A DNA stretch of 64,000 bases from Cohnella sp. AR92 (GCF_003990975.1 NZ_RZJR01000009.1:248001-312000); one strand, 5' to 3'. Counted from the stretch's first letter, positions 26,597 through 34,980 are shown. Notes: generated by a model not told the origin, from the sequence alone. Numbers and translations are program-made.

Positions 26597-28153
26597 CTAC
26601 TTCGTCTTCTCGCTCGCGACCGCTCTTCCGGGCTTCTTGCCTGCGGCTCTCTCGGGCAGTTCCAGCCTCGATCGGCCCATGAAGAAGACGACGACCAGCG
26701 CCAGCGCGGCCGGAACGATAGCCCACTTGAACATGTGCGTGATGGAGGACGACATGGCGTCTATGATCTTATTCAGCACGTCCGGCGGAAGCTGAGCGCG
26801 CTTCTCCGGCGTCAGGGACTCTCTCAGGTTGCTGAACGAACCGCCGACTGCCCCCGCTCCCTCTCCGCCGGCAAAGGCGTCCGACATCTTCGTCCCCAGC
26901 GTGTTCCGCTGAAGGATGCCGAAGACGGTCAAGCCGACCGTCATGCCCAGCGAACGGATGAACGACATCGTCGCGCTCGCGGAGCCGCGCTGCCTCTCGC
27001 TGAACCCGTGCATGCTCGACATGCCGAGCACGGAGAAGGAGAAGCCGACGCCAACGCCGGTAATGACGAGGTACGTGACGAGCAGAGCGCGGGAAGTATC
27101 CGGTTCAATGGTAGACAGGAGGTAGGCGCCTGTCGTCAGGATGACGGCCGAGACGATCATGACGTTCCGGTACGAGGTCTTCATCGACAGGACCGCTCCG
27201 AACTGAGCCGAGACGACGGAGCCCAGCGTTAACGGCAGGAGAACAAGGCCCGAATTCGTCGCGGAACCTCCGTTCACCCCTTGAACGAAGATCGGAATGT
27301 ACATCGCGAACGTGATGAACGCGGCTCCGTAGAACAACGCAGCCAGCGTGCTCGATGCGAAGAGTCTCTTCTTGAACATATCGTAGGAGATGATCGGATC
27401 CGAAGCCTTCGTCTCCGCATAGAGGAAGGCAGCGAGAAGCAGCCCGGCTCCCGCGAAGAGCGCGGTAATGAACGTCGAATCCCAAGCGTACTGCTGGCCG
27501 CCGAATTCAAGCGCGAACATCAGGCAGACGACGGCGCCTACCAGAGTCGAGGCCCCCCACCAGTCGATCCGCTGCTTCTCGTGATGACGCGACTCGTGAT
27601 AGAAGAAGATGATGAAGATGAGCGATACGATGCCGATCGGAAGGTTGATGTAGAAAATCCAGCGCCAATCGATGTGATCCGTAATATAGGCGCCGAGCAG
27701 CGGACCGATCAGGCTTGAGGTGCCGAATACCGCTCCGAAGATGCCCGACATGCTGCCGCGTTTCTCCACCGGGACGACGTCGAACAGAATCGTGAAGGCG
27801 ATCGGCATGAGCGCGCCGCCCCCGATTCCTTGAATCGCCCGATAAATGCTTAGTTCGACGATGCCGTTAGCCGTTCCGCACAGGATCGATCCCAGCAGGA
27901 AGACGGCAATGCCGAATATAAAAAATCTCTTGCGCCCGTACATATCCGACAGTTTGCCGAAGATCGGCATCCCCGCCATCTCCGTAACCAGATACGCCGA
28001 GGTTACCCATACGATCTTGTCATAATCGCCCAGATCGGAGACGATGGTCGCCATCGCCGTTCCGACCACGGTGTTGTCGATCGCGGCGACAAAAATCCCC
28101 AGCATGAGTCCCGCCAGGATGAGGCCGATCCGATTCCTTCTGACCATAGCCAA
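26597..28153 (-). CDS. MFS transporter, DHA2 (EmrB/QacA) family
   Basis: 518 aa, 14-helix DHA2 exporter. IDNTVVGTAMATIV, GKLSDMYGRKRFFI and GPLLGAYITDHIDWRWIFYIN give motifs D1, A and C. Basic C-terminal tail (GKKPGRAVASEKTK). The start is TTG 28153 or ATG two codons later; GGAGTGGAG lies 5-11 nt upstream of either. It begins 39 nt after the bactofilin-like gene and may be read through from that operon. It resembles the neighbouring exporter only at family level. Confidence 0.92.
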   Translation of the reverse strand: MAMVRRNRIGLILAGLMLGIFVAAIDNTVVGTAMATIVSDLGDYDKIVWVTSAYLVTEMAGMPIFGKLSDMYGRKRFFIFGIAVFLLGSILCGTANGIVELSIYRAIQGIGGGALMPIAFTILFDVVPVEKRGSMSGIFGAVFGTSSLIGPLLGAYITDHIDWRWIFYINLPIGIVSLIFIIFFYHESRHHEKQRIDWWGASTLVGAVVCLMFALEFGGQQYAWDSTFITALFAGAGLLLAAFLYAETKASDPIISYDMFKKRLFASSTLAALFYGAAFITFAMYIPIFVQGVNGGSATNSGLVLLPLTLGSVVSAQFGAVLSMKTSYRNVMIVSAVILTTGAYLLSTIEPDTSRALLVTYLVITGVGVGFSFSVLGMSSMHGFSERQRGSASATMSFIRSLGMTVGLTVFGILQRNTLGTKMSDAFAGGEGAGAVGGSFSNLRESLTPEKRAQLPPDVLNKIIDAMSSSITHMFKWAIVPAALALVVVFFMGRSRLELPERAAGKKPGRAVASEKTK

Positions 28154-28192
28154 TTGCGCTCCACTCCCGTTTCGTTTCTTCGTTTTCTTTTC

Positions 28193-28870
28193 CTAATCGA
28201 TCCGGACTTGCTTGGCCGCCTTCGCCTTCTTGCTCAGCCTCAGATCGTCCCGATATTCCACCCGGCCGATCTCGCATCCCGGCCCGATCGTGACGCGGTT
28301 GCCCCGCACGACATCCGCGATCGTATGCTCCAGCTCGATGACATCGCCTTCGATCGTCCCCGCTCTGAGGGTTCCGAAGTCATGGGAAACGAACAGCTTC
28401 TTGAGCGACATCGCTTTGCTCTGCTTAACAAGAATATGTCCTCCGCCGATCTCCGATGCCGTCGACCCTCCGAACAGCCTCAGATCGATCCGGTCCGCGC
28501 TTAACAGTCCCTTAGCCACGATCATCCCCCTGACGAGGATCTGCTCGTATTCGCAGTTCCCTTCGACGTGGAACATGCCGCCCGTGACGTTCAGGCGGTC
28601 GCCTTGGGAGCTGCCTTGCACTCGGATCTCGCCCGTCAGCTTGGCGGTATGAGCCTTCAAGTCGCCTTCTACGATTAGCTCGCCAATGACTTTCATACTC
28701 CCTGCCGCCAGTTCCCCTTCCACCTGCGAGTTGCCGGTGCAGCTGAAGCTGTCGCACTGCGTGCGCCCGATCAGCCTGCTATCGCCTATGATCGAGACTC
28801 GGCCGAACACGCCGCCGTTCATCGTTGTTTCGCCGACCAACCTCAAATTTCCTTTAGACGGTATCGACAT
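28193..28870 (-). CDS. Bactofilin-like polymer-forming protein (YhbF-like)
   Basis: 225 aa from ATG 28870 (AGGAGG 8 nt upstream; an ATG two codons earlier is too close). The body is a run of short beta repeats: KLTGEIRVQGSSQGDRLNVTG is one stretch, and similar G-x-(V/I)-x-G steps recur over residues 10-150, predicting a beta-helix. The C-terminal part ends ELEHTIADVVRGNRVTIGPG, shared with the next paralogue. Bacillus subtilis YhbE/YhbF are the likely relatives. Probable cytoskeletal or envelope scaffold. Confidence 0.82.
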   Translation of the reverse strand: MSIPSKGNLRLVGETTMNGGVFGRVSIIGDSRLIGRTQCDSFSCTGNSQVEGELAAGSMKVIGELIVEGDLKAHTAKLTGEIRVQGSSQGDRLNVTGGMFHVEGNCEYEQILVRGMIVAKGLLSADRIDLRLFGGSTASEIGGGHILVKQSKAMSLKKLFVSHDFGTLRAGTIEGDVIELEHTIADVVRGNRVTIGPGCEIGRVEYRDDLRLSKKAKAAKQVRID

Positions 28871-28903
28871 GGCCATCTCCTCCTTCCTCCTTTAGCGTTC
28901 TGC

Positions 28904-29587
28904 TTATACTTTGACCGGATTCTCTATCTTCGCTTCCGGATGCACCTTCAGCTCTTCGGCATATTCGACGCGGCCGATTCGGCAGCCCTTCCCGATCGTC
29001 ACCCTGGAACCTCTAACGACCGAAGCGACCGTATGCTCGAGCTCGATAAGATCCCCTTCGATGGTATCCGCTTCGATAACGGCGACCAGCTTCGGAATCG
29101 CCCAGCTCCACATCGCGCGCCACGGGCCGGTCTTGACTCTTCTCGTGCGAATGGTCTCGCCTCCGATCTCGCGTGCGACGCAGCGCCCTTCCGCCGTGAT
29201 CTCCACGTCGCCTGCGTTCAGCAAGCCTTTTACCGTCAGGGCGCCCCGAAGCTGCAATTTCTCCGCCGACAGATCGCCTTCGACGTTAAGATAGCCGTTA
29301 AGCTCGACTTCTTCCCCGCGAAATACGCCTTTTACCTTTATCATGCCGTTGATTCGGGCATTGCCGGCATCCAGCAGGCTTCCGGCATTCAACTTGCCGT
29401 CGCATTCCAGCACCTTGGCGCGAACCGTCCCATGAGACGTTGCGATTCCGTTCAAACAAAGCCTCTCGCATTCGATGTCGCCCTTCAGCTTGCTGACTCC
29501 GTCGATCCGAACCTCGCGATAGGTTCCGCCCGATGCCTGACCGATTCCGTTAATCGTCAGGTCCGGATAGGTCATCACTCGTTCCAT
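28904..29587 (-). CDS. Bactofilin-like polymer-forming protein (YhbE-like)
   Basis: 227 aa, ATG with AGGAGG 7 nt upstream. Same architecture as the downstream paralogue: beta-repeat region (SKLKGDIECERLCLNG; GYLNVEGDLSAEKLQLRG) and a C-terminal segment ELEHTVASVVRGSRVTIGKG nearly identical to the paralogue. The two were duplicated in place and are separated by 33 nt. Together they may co-polymerise. Follows the MerR-like regulator gene by 12 nt in one operon. Confidence 0.82.
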   Translation of the reverse strand: MERVMTYPDLTINGIGQASGGTYREVRIDGVSKLKGDIECERLCLNGIATSHGTVRAKVLECDGKLNAGSLLDAGNARINGMIKVKGVFRGEEVELNGYLNVEGDLSAEKLQLRGALTVKGLLNAGDVEITAEGRCVAREIGGETIRTRRVKTGPWRAMWSWAIPKLVAVIEADTIEGDLIELEHTVASVVRGSRVTIGKGCRIGRVEYAEELKVHPEAKIENPVKV

Positions 29588-29599
29588 CGTTATTCCTCC

Positions 29600-30226
29600 T
29601 TAAGTCAGCTTCAGCTTGAGCTGCTGGATATAATCCGTCATGGACGCCTGGAAAACGACCTTCGTTCCGCTCTCGAAGTATAATTCCACGGGAGATGCCG
29701 CCAGCGCGAACACCGGTACGCCCATCTTGCGAATGAAGATCAGCTCGCACGCCCGGCCGTCGAACTTCTCTCCGTGCTCCTTGAGCGTAAGAAGCAGCAG
29801 TTCCCCTTCGTCCAGGCTCATGGAGCCCGATTGCAGCAGCCGGTCGACCGTGTAGAACGCCAGAATCTGCTCGAATGAGTACACCGTGTTATCCGGGTCG
29901 TTCTCTCCGAAGCGCTGGAGCACCACTCGCGAAACAATGTTTCGTTTTATCAACTCATCCTTGCGCATCGGATGGTCGAACACGAACGGAGAAAGCTTAT
30001 CCGCCAGCTCATCGAGGGACAGGTCATCCTTCATGTTCACGATTTTATCGATTCGGGGAAGAATGAGCTCCTTGGGAAAAAACGTCTCTTGCCCCGTAAA
30101 CGTTGACTTGCGAATAAACCAATCTTCGGGAATAAGCTGCTTGCGCTTCCAGCGATACAGCTGTCCATATGAGATTCCCGTCATCTCCAGCAAATCCTTC
30201 TTCGAGATCAGTTCTCTCTCCGACAT
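29600..30226 (-). CDS. YhbD-like protein with MerR-type helix-turn-helix (DUF4004)
   Basis: 208 aa from ATG 30226, with AAGGAG 10 nt upstream; a GTG three codons earlier overlaps the ribosome site. Residues 7-40 (ISKKDLLEMTGISYGQLYRWKR) form a MerR-like HTH, and the rest is helical then beta-rich with no known enzyme motif. In Bacillus subtilis yhbD heads the yhbDEF cluster, and the same order is found here. Likely the operon's own regulator; an inverted repeat lies 26 nt upstream. Confidence 0.83.
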   Translation of the reverse strand: MSERELISKKDLLEMTGISYGQLYRWKRKQLIPEDWFIRKSTFTGQETFFPKELILPRIDKIVNMKDDLSLDELADKLSPFVFDHPMRKDELIKRNIVSRVVLQRFGENDPDNTVYSFEQILAFYTVDRLLQSGSMSLDEGELLLLTLKEHGEKFDGRACELIFIRKMGVPVFALAASPVELYFESGTKVVFQASMTDYIQQLKLKLT

Positions 30227-30251
30227 CGTCGTCACGCTCCTTGAAGTTAAT

Positions 30252-30269
30252 GTAACATAACACTGTTAC
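30252..30269 (-). promoter_or_regulatory. Inverted repeat upstream of yhbD-like operon
   Basis: GTAACA-N6-TGTTAC, perfect 6-bp arms, in an A/T-rich stretch directly before the ribosome site. The position suits an operator for the MerR-like protein. Confidence 0.45.
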
Positions 30270-30288
30270 GTTGTAAATAAAACAATGA

Positions 30289-30320
30289 GCCCGATTTGCA
30301 ACTTAGTCGCAGAATCGGGC
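30289..30320 (-). terminator. Terminator of the NAD/ADP-ribose operon
   Basis: GCCCGATT and AATCGGGC (perfect 8-bp arms) flank a 16-nt loop, 27 nt past the stop of the PARG-like gene. The minus-strand tail is CATTGTTTTATTT. Confidence 0.6.
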
Positions 30321-30346
30321 CGCTTTAGATATTCACTATATGAGAA

Positions 30347-31174
30347 TCAGCCGTTAAACTCTTTGGCGAAGGCCTGAATGGTTCTTCCGTCGCGGGAAGT
30401 ATCCAAGACGGCAAAGCGGATCTCTTCGAATAAGAAGCCGAAGCCCTCCTCCTCCAGAAGCTCCCTCCACCATGCGGCGACCTTCGATGGATCGTTGCGA
30501 AAGACTCCGCAGCCATAGGCGCCAAGGATGAGGCGTTTGTCGCCGCGGCAGGCGAAGATCGCCAGAGCAAGCCGCATCCGATCCTTCATCGCCCGCTCCG
30601 CCTTGCCGGCGTCCTCTCCCTTAAGCAAGACCTGCCCATGGTTCACGGCGGGCAGCGTCAGCACCGAAGCGGTCATCGGCTCTTCCACTAGGCTAAAGCG
30701 ATGATCGCGGAAAAACACAACGTCCGGCGAATAGATGGCATGGTCGGTGTACATCATCGACGGGCAAGCCCGATTCGCCGCGTAGTAGCTTTCGTTCCGC
30801 AGCAGCGTCTCATACAAGCCGCTAGAGGCCGCCAAGCTCTCTTCCTGCGCCATCGCCCCGTTGAGGAATCCCCCTCCGGGGTTCTTGGCGCTGGCGAAGT
30901 TGAGCACGCCGACTTGTCCCTTGCCTGCCTTGGACAGATCCGCGATTGCCTTCACGGATGCCTCGTTGGCGACCGAATACGCCGCTCTCCGCGGCAGCTT
31001 AGGCAAATCGGAAGCTTCCCTTGCCAGCGCCTTTCCTTGCTCCGGCGTTATCAGCTCGGCGCTCTCCTCCGAATGCTTCTGGGCCGCGCCGATCTCGACC
31101 CGGCGGCCTCCGCATTCATAGAACCCCTGCCGCTGAATCCGCACGGTTTCCTCTGCAATCTCTTTGCGATTCAT
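30347..31174 (-). CDS. Microbial-type poly(ADP-ribose) glycohydrolase (TIGR02452)
   Basis: 275 aa. The catalytic signature GGG-X7-QEE of PARG macrodomains is intact: G100-G102, then Q110-E111-E112 (NPGGGFLNGAMAQEES). The macrodomain core LILGAYGCGVFRNDP follows near 210. Bacterial PARGs hydrolyse ADP-ribose from modified proteins or nucleic acids. It is the last gene of the pnuC-nadR-Nudix-NADAR operon, which strengthens an ADP-ribose metabolic role. Substrate untested. Confidence 0.9.
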   Translation of the reverse strand: MNRKEIAEETVRIQRQGFYECGGRRVEIGAAQKHSEESAELITPEQGKALAREASDLPKLPRRAAYSVANEASVKAIADLSKAGKGQVGVLNFASAKNPGGGFLNGAMAQEESLAASSGLYETLLRNESYYAANRACPSMMYTDHAIYSPDVVFFRDHRFSLVEEPMTASVLTLPAVNHGQVLLKGEDAGKAERAMKDRMRLALAIFACRGDKRLILGAYGCGVFRNDPSKVAAWWRELLEEEGFGFLFEEIRFAVLDTSRDGRTIQAFAKEFNG

Positions 31175-31224
31175 TGTTCTCCCCTTCTTCCTTCCTACTA
31201 TTCGAACCGATGCTTAGGAGTCCG

Positions 31225-31776
31225 TCAGCCTCTAAGGAGTTCATCCCGAACATCGGTCAACGCGAATCCGAGCAGGTTCCTGCCTCTCCATTTCGTTGGA
31301 TTCTCGATATCCGGATGGGACTGTTCCATGCCGATCCCCCAGATTCGATCCAGTGGACTTGCTTCGACAAGAATTCGGCTGCCGGTCGACTTGAGAAACT
31401 CGCCAAGCTCCGAATTCTGCGAGAACTTGGCCAAGCTGCCTCTTCGAACGATCCCGTAACATTCCCGCTCCCAGACGTCGTTGTCGAAGTTCCGGACCGC
31501 TCGCCCGTAAGCTTTCATCTCCTTGGGGTGATTGGCTTTGAGGATCGACTCCAGCATTTCTCCGTCTCCGAACAACCTTGCCTTCTCGGCCATCATGAAC
31601 TGTTCGGCGCACGAGTAAGCCGTCCCCTCTACTTCGAATGGGCTCCTCCACCATTGACTGAAGCAGCTCTTGTCGACGCTGCCGATCTTGGCCGGCGTGT
31701 GGCCCCAGAAGAATAGGAACTTGAATCTCTCGCCCGCGTTATGGGCCTTTCTTAACTCCTCTATCGTATACGTCAT
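31225..31776 (-). CDS. NADAR domain protein (YbiA-like)
   Basis: 183 aa. Family features: FLFFWGH near the N-terminus, CFSQWWRSPFEVEGTAYSCAEQFMM (residues about 38-62) and a later NFDNDVWERECYGIV. NADAR proteins cleave N-glycosidic bonds; YbiA acts on riboflavin intermediates, and others remove ADP-ribose from guanine in DNA. Starts 3 nt after the Nudix gene stop, so coupled in the NAD operon. Which activity applies here is not decided by sequence alone. Confidence 0.9.
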   Translation of the reverse strand: MTYTIEELRKAHNAGERFKFLFFWGHTPAKIGSVDKSCFSQWWRSPFEVEGTAYSCAEQFMMAEKARLFGDGEMLESILKANHPKEMKAYGRAVRNFDNDVWERECYGIVRRGSLAKFSQNSELGEFLKSTGSRILVEASPLDRIWGIGMEQSHPDIENPTKWRGRNLLGFALTDVRDELLRG

Positions 31777-31779
31777 CCT

Positions 31780-32667
31780 CTACTCCTCCAGCCTTCTCCT
31801 GTACAAGCGGGAAGGGCGATGCCCCGCGTTCTCCGTGTAATGGTCCGTCTCCGCCACAAGCTCGGCCACTTTGCGCCGGAAGGCGGCTTTCAGCAGCTCT
31901 TTGTCCAGAATGACCTCATAAACCTGCTGGAGCTCGGTCAAAGTAAACAGAGGCGGCATCAAATTCAGCGCGATATCGGTATCGTCGACTTTCCCCCGCA
32001 AACGCTCGATGGCGCAGGCAATCATTTTCGCATGATCGAAAGCCAGCCCGTTGTTCGATACGATGGAATAGGAGGTCAACTTCGAGGTCGGCTTAGCCGT
32101 CACCGTCCGCTCCACGACGGCCGTGAGCTCCTTCTCTTCGCTGCTGAGCTTGAGTTCGTATTCCTGCGTCCGCACGTACCCGTTCTCGAGATGCTCCTTC
32201 CGCTCCCGCAGCAGCCGGTAGGTCGCCTTGAACCAGGCTGCGGCCTCCGCATCGTCCCCCGCGTTCAACTCGACCTGATCGCCATCGATCAAAGCGAGAT
32301 AGCTGCAGCTGATGACCCAGGTGCGCGGATCCCGCCCGCTGTCGCTGAAGGTGTACAGCTGCTCCAGATAAACGTCATCGACCCCGGTTTCCTCGCGCAG
32401 TTCCCTCGCGGCGGCCTGCTCCGTCGTCTCGCCCGGCCGGACGAAGCCGCCCGGAAGCGCCCATCTGCCCAAGTACGGATGCGCCCCGCGACGAATGAGC
32501 AGAACGCGCAATTCTTTCTCCGGAAGCTTGCGGTAGCTGTCGGCTTCGGTATTCGTCACGGTGAAAATAACCATGTCCGCCGTCACCGACGGCCGCTCGT
32601 AATCCCCCGCCCGGTATCTCTCCAGGTATTCCTTCTCCGTAAGGCCGTCCTTATCCAACAAATCCAA
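31780..32667 (-). CDS. Nudix hydrolase with NrtR-like C-terminal winged helix
   Basis: 295 aa. Nudix domain at 30-175 with a complete box G74-x5-E80-x7-R88-E89-L-x-E92-E93-x-G95. The C-terminal region (about 225-290, MPPLFTLTELQQVYEVIL and FRRKVAEL) matches the winged helix of NrtR, the ADP-ribose-sensing repressor of NAD salvage genes. NrtR Nudix boxes are often degenerate, so an intact one suggests enzyme and regulator in one protein. The start is TTG 32667; the ribosome site (AAGGAG 10 nt upstream) is fair. Located between nadR and the NADAR gene. Confidence 0.88.
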   Translation of the reverse strand: MDLLDKDGLTEKEYLERYRAGDYERPSVTADMVIFTVTNTEADSYRKLPEKELRVLLIRRGAHPYLGRWALPGGFVRPGETTEQAAARELREETGVDDVYLEQLYTFSDSGRDPRTWVISCSYLALIDGDQVELNAGDDAEAAAWFKATYRLLRERKEHLENGYVRTQEYELKLSSEEKELTAVVERTVTAKPTSKLTSYSIVSNNGLAFDHAKMIACAIERLRGKVDDTDIALNLMPPLFTLTELQQVYEVILDKELLKAAFRRKVAELVAETDHYTENAGHRPSRLYRRRLEE

Positions 32668-32699
32668 TGCTCCTCGACTCCTTCCGCAATCCCCGATCT

Positions 32700-33713
32700 T
32701 TAGTCGACTTCCCGTTCTCCGAAGTAGTTCCCGTACGGCACGAACTTCGCCAGCACCTCGTCTACCTTGCGCATTCGCTCTTCCAAGCTTCCCCTCAGCG
32801 TAATATAGGGAATCCGGCGCTCCTTCAAGTCCGCGATGATCTGCTTATGGAACACGTGGCGCTTCTGATCCCCGCTCCGGTCCCAGGTGTCGTCGTAAGG
32901 AATATCGTCGTCGCACAGGAAGAACAGATCGTACCGCTGCGCGTTCTCCAACGCGATGCGCGTCAGCTTCTCCGGCGCCTTGCCATGGTAGTCGAGCGCG
33001 AACATATAGGTCGTGATCGCATTCGTGTCCACGAAGAGGTACCGGTTCGCTTCCAGCAAGGCTCGCTCTTCCCGCTCCAGATGGCCAACCGCGATCTCGT
33101 CGAAGGCTTCGAAGCCGATTCGGCGATCCACCTGATGCTCGGTCCAATAATCGCGTCCGTATTCGCTTGCGAAGGCAGTGCCGTAACGCTTCGCCAACGC
33201 CTCGGCTATCGTCGATTTGCCCGTCGACATCGCTCCCACAAAGACGACCTTCGTGATCAGATCCCGGTAGACAAGATCGCAGACGAATTCGCGGTACTTG
33301 TACGGATCGGAACGGACCATGGTGGCCGAGATCGGCACTCGCTCGCGGGCTTCGTCCACCCGACGATCCTCGGCGCCCAGAGCGATGCTCATATGCTCGC
33401 CGTAAAACTCGCTGGAGTAGAAGTGCGTCACTTGCTCACCTTTCAGAAGCCCGAGAATATATTGTTCTTCACGGACCTCATGCTCCCGGTCGTTCGAATA
33501 CCCGTCCGGACCGTCCCATGCTTCGATGACCCGGACGGTCGGATACAGCTTGCGAATCCAGTTCGCCCGGACGTGGAGCGGAATCGGGGTCACCGTCGTG
33601 TCGTAGATCACCGCGATCAGCTCGTCGACCTCCCCCAGGGCCGTCTCGATCATGAATTGATGTCCTTTGTGCAGCGGGGCGAACTTTCCCAGCGTCAAGC
33701 CAAGCTTCTTCAT
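32700..33713 (-). CDS. nadR: NadR-like NMN adenylyltransferase / ribosylnicotinamide kinase
   Basis: 337 aa from ATG 33713, where AAGGAGG lies 7 nt upstream and the ATG overlaps the pnuC stop as ATGA. The N-terminal nucleotidyltransferase shows PLHKGH (H15-x-G-H18) and VPISATMVR (127-135). The C-terminal kinase starts with P-loop GAMSTGKST (160-168) and includes DTNAITTYMF. No helix-turn-helix is present, unlike enterobacterial NadR. It converts imported nicotinamide riboside to NMN and then NAD. Confidence 0.94.
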   Translation of the reverse strand: MKKLGLTLGKFAPLHKGHQFMIETALGEVDELIAVIYDTTVTPIPLHVRANWIRKLYPTVRVIEAWDGPDGYSNDREHEVREEQYILGLLKGEQVTHFYSSEFYGEHMSIALGAEDRRVDEARERVPISATMVRSDPYKYREFVCDLVYRDLITKVVFVGAMSTGKSTIAEALAKRYGTAFASEYGRDYWTEHQVDRRIGFEAFDEIAVGHLEREERALLEANRYLFVDTNAITTYMFALDYHGKAPEKLTRIALENAQRYDLFFLCDDDIPYDDTWDRSGDQKRHVFHKQIIADLKERRIPYITLRGSLEERMRKVDEVLAKFVPYGNYFGEREVD

Positions 33714-34387
33714 GCCGCGGCCTCCTTCGTTCCTTTGTTCCAATTGTAGTAGCCGTATCCCGCGTTAACGAGATAGGCGCTCCACATGACGATCATCAGC
33801 GCGCCTTCGCCGCTGCCTTCCATCGTCCGGATCACCCACAGCAGCACCGTGAACATGTTCAGAACGATATACAACAGCCACTGCTCCTTGAATCTTCGGA
33901 CCATCAGGAAGGTCGCCACGATGGATAAAACAGTCGTTACGGCATCAATATAAGGAGAGTTCTGTCCCGGAATGAACGAGAGCCCGAATCCCAGCAGCAA
34001 GCTGCCGACCGCGCAGACCGCTCCCACTAGCAGAAGCGCCCTATTTTCCAGCTTAAGCATCGTTAATTTGCCATCGCGGCGATTGTTTCTCCACAGGATA
34101 AACCCGATGACATTCATGGGGACGAAGAAGAGCAAATTCAGCATGACTTCTCCGAACAATCCGTTCACGTAAGCCAAATACGCATAACCGAACGTGTTGT
34201 ACATTCCGAAGACGTAGCTGCTTAAGCTGCCCTTGGCCGCGAGTACCACGCACAGCACTCCGGTAATAAATACGGTGAATCCGAAGAAGGTATCCTTAGA
34301 AAGGATCGTGAAACACACCGCTACTGCGCTGAATAAGGCCATCCATGCGATCTCGAACCGATTCCAGCCGCCCCAAACTCGTTGCAT
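33710..34387 (-). CDS. pnuC: Nicotinamide riboside transporter PnuC
   Basis: 225 aa from ATG 34387 (GGAGG 8 nt upstream; an ATG two codons earlier abuts the ribosome site). About seven membrane helices. The family motifs FVPMNVIGFILWRNN and the late WLLYIVLNMFTVLLWV are present. PnuC is a facilitated-diffusion channel driven by intracellular phosphorylation, so its coupling to nadR is logical. First gene of the NAD operon, with a 25-bp inverted repeat 39 nt upstream. Confidence 0.94.
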   Translation of the reverse strand: MQRVWGGWNRFEIAWMALFSAVAVCFTILSKDTFFGFTVFITGVLCVVLAAKGSLSSYVFGMYNTFGYAYLAYVNGLFGEVMLNLLFFVPMNVIGFILWRNNRRDGKLTMLKLENRALLLVGAVCAVGSLLLGFGLSFIPGQNSPYIDAVTTVLSIVATFLMVRRFKEQWLLYIVLNMFTVLLWVIRTMEGSGEGALMIVMWSAYLVNAGYGYYNWNKGTKEAAA

Positions 34388-34425
34388 GGTCATCCCCTCC
34401 GCATCTGCTCTTCTTAGTAACAATT

Positions 34426-34450
34426 TGATAATAACGTTTTGTTAATATCA
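34426..34450 (-). promoter_or_regulatory. Inverted repeat and promoter of the pnuC operon
   Basis: TGATAATAAC-GTTTT-GTTAATATCA: 10-bp arms with one mismatch. On the minus strand the same bases give TTGATA and TATCAA 15 nt apart, a possible short-spaced promoter. A palindrome covering the promoter fits repression by the NrtR-like protein encoded in the operon. The typical NrtR motif was not recognised, so the regulator is inferred. Confidence 0.5.
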
Positions 34451-34543
34451 AAATAACAGAAATCGAGCGGGTCTGCAAGACGTTTCTTATCCCTGACTTT
34501 TGCGGATTACCCAAGTTGACTGATAAGGTTAAAAAATTTCTAG

Positions 34544-34571
34544 TTGCTAAATCTAGAGTTTGTGATAATAT
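34544..34571 (+). promoter_or_regulatory. Promoter for the structured leader
   Basis: TTGCTA (34544-34549), 16-nt spacer, TAATAT (34566-34571) on the plus strand. A second TTGACT at 34515 has no matching -10. Transcription would start near 34578, six bases before the first hairpin. Confidence 0.45.
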
Positions 34572-34577
34572 GAAACT

Positions 34578-34980
34578 TGCGATTTGGAAAGCTGATATTC
34601 AAAAATATTCGGGAGTCTTTCCAAGCAGATAATTTTTGACCACATCCGCAAGGAAGTTAAGGCCATACGGACAGCCGGGTCAAATGCCGATCGGCAACTT
34701 TTGTTGCCTTATTGATTGAGTTAAAAGCTCAAATTTTATAAGTTTGGTTGCACTTCGACCGATGCCTAGCATCGCACATCTAACTTGTGAAACGATCAAT
34801 AAGAGTATTAAAGGCGATTATTTGCTATATAGACTCTGATACGTCACCGATATATTTTGAATATTAAGCGGCCCCCTTAGTGAGCTATGTCCCGAAGTAT
34901 GTTTTCGGCGGCATTTAATATTCCTGATTATCTAAACAAGTGTGATACGCGATGAAGCGTTTATTACACTTGTTTTTTTT
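34578..34980 (+). ncRNA. Structured 400-nt leader or ncRNA ending in a terminator
   Basis: No gene is encoded, but successive hairpins are visible: TTGGAAAG/CTTTCCAA (34584-34591 with 34617-34624), TTTGACC/GGTCAAA (34635-34641 with 34678-34684) enclosing TCCG/CGGA, GGCAAC-TTTT-GTTGCC (34693-34708), CGATGC-CTA-GCATCG (34760-34774), GAATATTAA/TTAATATTC (34859-34867 with 34915-34923) enclosing CCGAA/TTCGG (34892-34908). A terminator follows. It precedes the carboxynorspermidine genes by 70 nt. It matched none of the riboswitch classes I compared. Leader attenuator or separate small RNA are both possible. Confidence 0.5.
34934..34980 (+). terminator. Terminator or attenuator before carboxynorspermidine genes
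   Basis: Arms AAACAAGTGT (34934-34943) and ACACTTGTTT (34966-34975) pair perfectly, with an inner ACGC/GCGT pair, and run into eight Ts. It lies 69 nt upstream of the first start codon in the direction of that operon. Confidence 0.88.

Noticed and set aside
34660..34700. tRNA-like T-arm or c-di-GMP riboswitch end (GACAGCCGGGTCAAATGCC)
   Set aside because: No acceptor or anticodon arm fits, and the conserved core of the c-di-GMP aptamer is absent.
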